In this document: in pieces, positions 61,534 through 64,000 of the stretch
How the letters are laid out: every line of letters begins with the position of its first letter
Numbering within the stretch: the stretch's first letter is position 1
Assembly: GCA_002841315.1 (NCBI GenBank)
Contig: PHEW01000010.1
Span: 1 to 64,000, forward strand
DNA length: 64,000 nt
Reading direction: 5' to 3'
Source: Actinobacteria bacterium HGW-Actinobacteria-4
Lineage (GTDB): Bacteria > Actinomycetota > Actinomycetes > Actinomycetales > Demequinaceae
The notes under the pieces: model-generated
Databases searched by the model: none
The model's input: only the letters and a program-made list of their open reading frames with translations
Told to the model about the DNA's origin: nothing
Position numbers and translations under genes: made by a program

Positions 61534-62622
61534 GTGCCAGCATCGGCCCTCTTCACCCCGTTCACCCTGCGTGGAGTCACGTTCCGCAATCGCGTGTGGC
61601 TGTCGCCGCTGTGCCAGTACTCGTGCGAGAAACTCGATGGCGTACCTACTACGTGGCACCTGGTTCACTTGGGGTCGTTTGCGCGCGGCGGGGCGGGGCT
61701 CGTGATGGCGGAAGCCACCGCGATTGTCCCCGAGGGGCGTATCAGCGCGTGGGACACGGGACTATGGGACGACGCTCAGCGAGATGCGTTTGCGCCCATC
61801 GTTGACTTCATACACTCGCAGGGTGCGGCCGCCGGCATTCAGCTCGCGCACGCGGGCCGCAAGGCGTCGACCTACCGCGAGTGGAGCGGCCGCGGTTCGC
61901 AACCGGCCGATGCTGGGGGCTGGGAAACGCTCGCGCCGTCGCCTGTCGCTTTCGATGGCTACGTAGCGCCCAGAGAGATGAGCGTGGCTGACATCGAGGC
62001 TGTGGTGACGGCGTTTGGTCAGGCGGCTCGGCGTGCCCTCGATGCGGGCTTCGATGTGCTAGAGGTTCACGGTGCTCACGGGTACCTGGTTCACCAGTTC
62101 CTCTCCCCCCTCGCCAACCAGCGCACCGACCAGTACGGCGGCTCGCTCGAGAACCGCGCACGGTTGCTGCTTGACTCGGTGCGCGAGGTGCGTCGCGTAG
62201 CCGGAGAGGACACGCCGATCTTTGTGCGCGTGTCTGCCACCGACTGGGTCGAGCCCGACGGCTGGACGCTCGAAGACACCGTCACCGTCTCGGGCTGGGC
62301 CAGGGAAGCCGGCGCGGACCTCATCGACGTGTCCAGCGGCGGGCTGATCCCCGGTGTCCGCATACCCACTGGGCCTAGTTACCAGGTGCCCTTTGCATCG
62401 GCCGTACGCGAGGGCGCGAACGTGCCCGTGGTCGCCGTGGGGCAGATTCGCGAAGCGCACCAAGCCGAGCAAATCATCGCGACCAACCAGGCCGACGCCG
62501 TGATGGTGGGACGGGAGTTCATGCGCGACCCGCACTTCGCGTTGCGCGCCGCCCACGTGCTGGGTGTGGAACTCGACTACTGGGCCCCGCAGTACCTACG
62601 CGGCAAGTGGCCGGAGGACTAG
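61534..62622 (+). CDS. NADH:flavin oxidoreductase, old yellow enzyme family (YqjM-like)
   Basis: A 362-residue FMN enzyme. The GTG at 61534 is chosen for AAAGGA 7 nt upstream; the frame also allows a GTG at 61507. TIM-barrel landmarks: NRVWLSPLCQYS (Cys of the YqjM type), GIQLAHAGRKAS, FDVLEVHGAHGYLVHQFLSPLAN (His/Asn or His/His pair), YGGSLENRARLLLDSVREVR, VRVSATDW, and VAVGQI / VMVGREFMRDP for phosphate binding. It reduces activated alkenes, probably in detoxification. Ends 28 nt before the oligoribonuclease gene. Confidence 0.95.
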   Translation: MPASALFTPFTLRGVTFRNRVWLSPLCQYSCEKLDGVPTTWHLVHLGSFARGGAGLVMAEATAIVPEGRISAWDTGLWDDAQRDAFAPIVDFIHSQGAAAGIQLAHAGRKASTYREWSGRGSQPADAGGWETLAPSPVAFDGYVAPREMSVADIEAVVTAFGQAARRALDAGFDVLEVHGAHGYLVHQFLSPLANQRTDQYGGSLENRARLLLDSVREVRRVAGEDTPIFVRVSATDWVEPDGWTLEDTVTVSGWAREAGADLIDVSSGGLIPGVRIPTGPSYQVPFASAVREGANVPVVAVGQIREAHQAEQIIATNQADAVMVGREFMRDPHFALRAAHVLGVELDYWAPQYLRGKWPED

Positions 62623-62638
62623 GCTCCGCGCAAACCTC

Positions 62639-62644
62639 TAGAGT
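62639..62644 (+). promoter_or_regulatory. Leaderless -10 box of orn
   Basis: TAGAGT, exactly 6 nt, ATG at 62651; no ribosome site. Confidence 0.45.
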
Positions 62645-62650
62645 GGTCAC

Positions 62651-63268
62651 ATGGCCGCCGAACACCTCGTCTGGATCGACTGCGAGATGACGGGCCTGGA
62701 CCCCAAAGCCGACGCCCTTATCGAAGTCGCTGTGCTCGTCACTGACGCCGAACTCAACGTGCTGGGAGACGGCGTCTCCGTAGTCATCAAGCCCACCAAG
62801 AAGGCGCTCGCCCAGATGGGCGACTTTGTGCGCAACATGCACATCGAGTCCGGGTTGCTTCCCCTGCTCGAGGGCGGGACCACGATGGCCGATGCTGAGG
62901 CCCAGGTTCTCGCCTACGTCCAAGCCCAAGTCCCTGCCGGCAAGGCGCCGCTGGCGGGCAACACCGTGGGCATGGACAAGGTGTTCTTGGAGCGAGACAT
63001 GCCGCGCCTCATTGAGCACCTCCACTACCGGGTGGTCGACGTCAGTTCCATCAAGGAACTGGTGCGCCGCTGGTACCCGCGGGTGTTCTTCAACGCCCCG
63101 CCCAAGACCGGCGGTCACCGCGCGCTGGGCGACATCCAGGACTCCATTCGCGAGCTGAAGTACTACCGGCAGACGGTCTTTGTGCCACTCCCCGGACCAG
63201 ACTCTGACGCCGCACGAGCGGCCACCGCCAAGGTCGCGGACAATGCCGCGTCGCCAGAGCAGGCGTAG
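62651..63268 (+). CDS. orn: Oligoribonuclease
   Basis: A 205-residue DEDDh exonuclease. Motifs are complete: VWIDCEMTGLD (Asp-Glu), the PLAGNTVGMDKVFLERDMP region (Asp in NxxxxDxxFL), and HRALGDIQDSIRELKYY (His and Asp). It degrades 2-5 nt RNA fragments, including pGpG, to mononucleotides and is usually essential. The C-terminal 25 residues after FVPLPGPD are a short polar tail. Leaderless mRNA is likely. Confidence 0.97.
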   Translation: MAAEHLVWIDCEMTGLDPKADALIEVAVLVTDAELNVLGDGVSVVIKPTKKALAQMGDFVRNMHIESGLLPLLEGGTTMADAEAQVLAYVQAQVPAGKAPLAGNTVGMDKVFLERDMPRLIEHLHYRVVDVSSIKELVRRWYPRVFFNAPPKTGGHRALGDIQDSIRELKYYRQTVFVPLPGPDSDAARAATAKVADNAASPEQA

Positions 63269-63308
63269 GCGCGATACACTTTCACGGCTGATTCGTCAGC
63301 AGTTTCAT

Positions 63309-63385
63309 GGTGGCTATAGCTCAGGTGGTAGAGCACCTCGTTGTGGTCGAGGGGGTCGCGGGTTCAAGTCCCGTTAGCCACCCCA
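63309..63385 (+). tRNA. tRNA-His (anticodon GTG)
   Basis: G-1 at 63309 faces C73 (63382), a feature specific to tRNA-His. Acceptor GTGGCTA (63310-63316) pairs with TAGCCAC (63375-63381). D-arm GCTCAGGTGGTAGAGC, anticodon stem CCTCG/CGAGG with loop TTGTGGT (anticodon 63343-63345), T-arm GCGGG-TTCAAGT-CCCGT, and CCA is encoded (63383-63385). Confidence 0.97.
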
Positions 63386-63390
63386 ACGTT

Positions 63391-63422
63391 GAGGCCCTCG
63401 TTGCACATGCAGCGGGGGCCTC
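63391..63422 (+). terminator. Terminator hairpin after tRNA-His
   Basis: GAGGCCC...GGGCCTC outer stem (63391-63397 with 63416-63422) and an inner CGTTGC/GCAGCG-type extension around a 4-nt loop, about 14 base pairs in all, 6 nt after the tRNA. No T-tract. Confidence 0.75.
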
Positions 63423-63503
63423 GATGCTTGTGCAACGGCTATCGTGGTGCATTGAGGATGTCGCGCCCACCGCGCGGCCTCCCTAAGGACCAAGGAGTGT
63501 GTC

Positions 63504-64000
63504 ATGATCGCTGCGCTGACCGGAGCTGGACTCTCCGCTGCCGCTGGCCTCAACGCGTTCATCCCGTTGCTGGTGGTGGGCCTGTTCGCGCGATTCACCA
63601 ACTTCATCGAGCTTCCCCAACACCTCATCTGGCTCGAGTCCTGGCCCGCGATCATCATCTCCGCCACGCTCTTGGGCGCCGAACTCATCTTGGACAAGAT
63701 CCCCGGCGTCGATCACGTCAACGACCTCATTCAGTCTGCAGTGCGGCCACTCGTGGGCGGCGTCATCTTTGCCGCGACTTCAGCTGCCACCGTGATTGAC
63801 CAGAGCTCGTTCTGGCAAGAGAACCCGTTGATCGGCGGCATTGTGGGAGCAGTGGTGGCCGCGGTCGTTCATACCGCGAAGGCGGCTTCGCGGCCCGCCA
63901 TCAACGCAGCAACCGGCGGTACCGGCGCGCCGCTGGCCTCGTTCGCCGAAGACGCCACGTCTGTGGGTCTGTCCTTTGTCGCGATCTTCCTACCCATCCT
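63504..64000 (+). CDS. DUF4126 family membrane protein (cut by right edge)
   Basis: The first 165 residues of a protein whose frame stays open to base 64000. ATG at 63504 has AAGGAG about 7 nt upstream. It begins IAALTGAGLSAAAGLNAFIPLLVVGLFARF, the DUF4126 hallmark (Gly/Ala-rich helix with GLNAFIPLL), followed by WPAIIISATLLGAELILDKIPGVDHVNDLIQSAVRPLVGG, which also matches. About five membrane segments are seen in this part. Function of the family is unknown. The C-terminus lies outside the window. Confidence 0.9.
   Translation, partial: MIAALTGAGLSAAAGLNAFIPLLVVGLFARFTNFIELPQHLIWLESWPAIIISATLLGAELILDKIPGVDHVNDLIQSAVRPLVGGVIFAATSAATVIDQSSFWQENPLIGGIVGAVVAAVVHTAKAASRPAINAATGGTGAPLASFAEDATSVGLSFVAIFLPI

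Overview
The window reads as a high-GC Gram-positive chromosome, most probably an actinobacterium of the Micrococcales type. The reasons are GC-rich third codon positions, frequent GTG starts, many genes with a TANNNT box exactly 6 nt before the start codon (leaderless transcripts), group II truncated haemoglobin, EttA, oligoribonuclease, a M1 aminopeptidase N of actinobacterial size, and two standard tRNAs (Arg-TCT, His-GTG). Species cannot be fixed from the sequence alone.

Layout. 1-1201: edge-truncated secreted protein and two small unknown genes, all on the minus strand. 1259-9470: sugar utilisation cluster (ThuA-like protein, ribose-type ABC permease, ATPase and binding lipoprotein, Gfo/Idh/MocA dehydrogenase, TIM-barrel isomerase, ROK repressor), with a perfect 19-bp palindrome in the divergent control region. 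9471-21.8 kb: an accessory, visibly AT-richer island that looks like a defence island. It holds two membrane proteins (one with pentapeptide-like repeats), an ABC/SMC-like ATPase with an altered Walker A, a DUF3892-like gene overlapping a gene with an R-x4-H motif, a methyltransferase/endonuclease pair, an OLD-family ATPase-TOPRIM nuclease, a small WYL-like protein and an AbiV-like protein. A sequence resembling the 3' half of a tRNA lies at its right end. I see no integrase.

21.9-30.1 kb: unknown membrane and cytosolic proteins, a barstar-like protein, a processive GT2 polysaccharide synthase coupled to a GH18 protein with two chitin-binding modules, and a MntA/HepT (nucleotidyltransferase/HEPN) toxin-antitoxin pair whose antitoxin carries an N-terminal ribbon-helix-helix domain; a perfect inverted repeat abuts its -10 box. 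30.2-41.2 kb: PepN, a membrane-anchored collagen-like protein, a TDT-family transporter, and an operon of ECF sigma factor, membrane protein and large exported protein. 41.3-45.4 kb: GntR regulator divergent from an ABC sugar importer that lacks its own ATPase. 45.6-57.6 kb: MalQ, CPBP protease, MscS overlapping haemoglobin, TesB thioesterase, EttA, GlsB-like protein, an SSB without the usual acidic tip, and two translationally coupled dynamin-like GTPases. 57.7-64 kb: tRNA-Arg, PadR regulator with an ABC exporter, an old yellow enzyme homologue, oligoribonuclease, tRNA-His and an edge-truncated DUF4126 protein.

Non-coding structure deserves attention: two 97-nt elements with matching terminal inverted repeats (51290, 57867), two related 62-nt intergenic repeats (28621, 32850), short tandem repeats just after the stop codons of pepN and tesB, and several strong hairpins. 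All functional statements are from motif recognition by eye; no database search was run.
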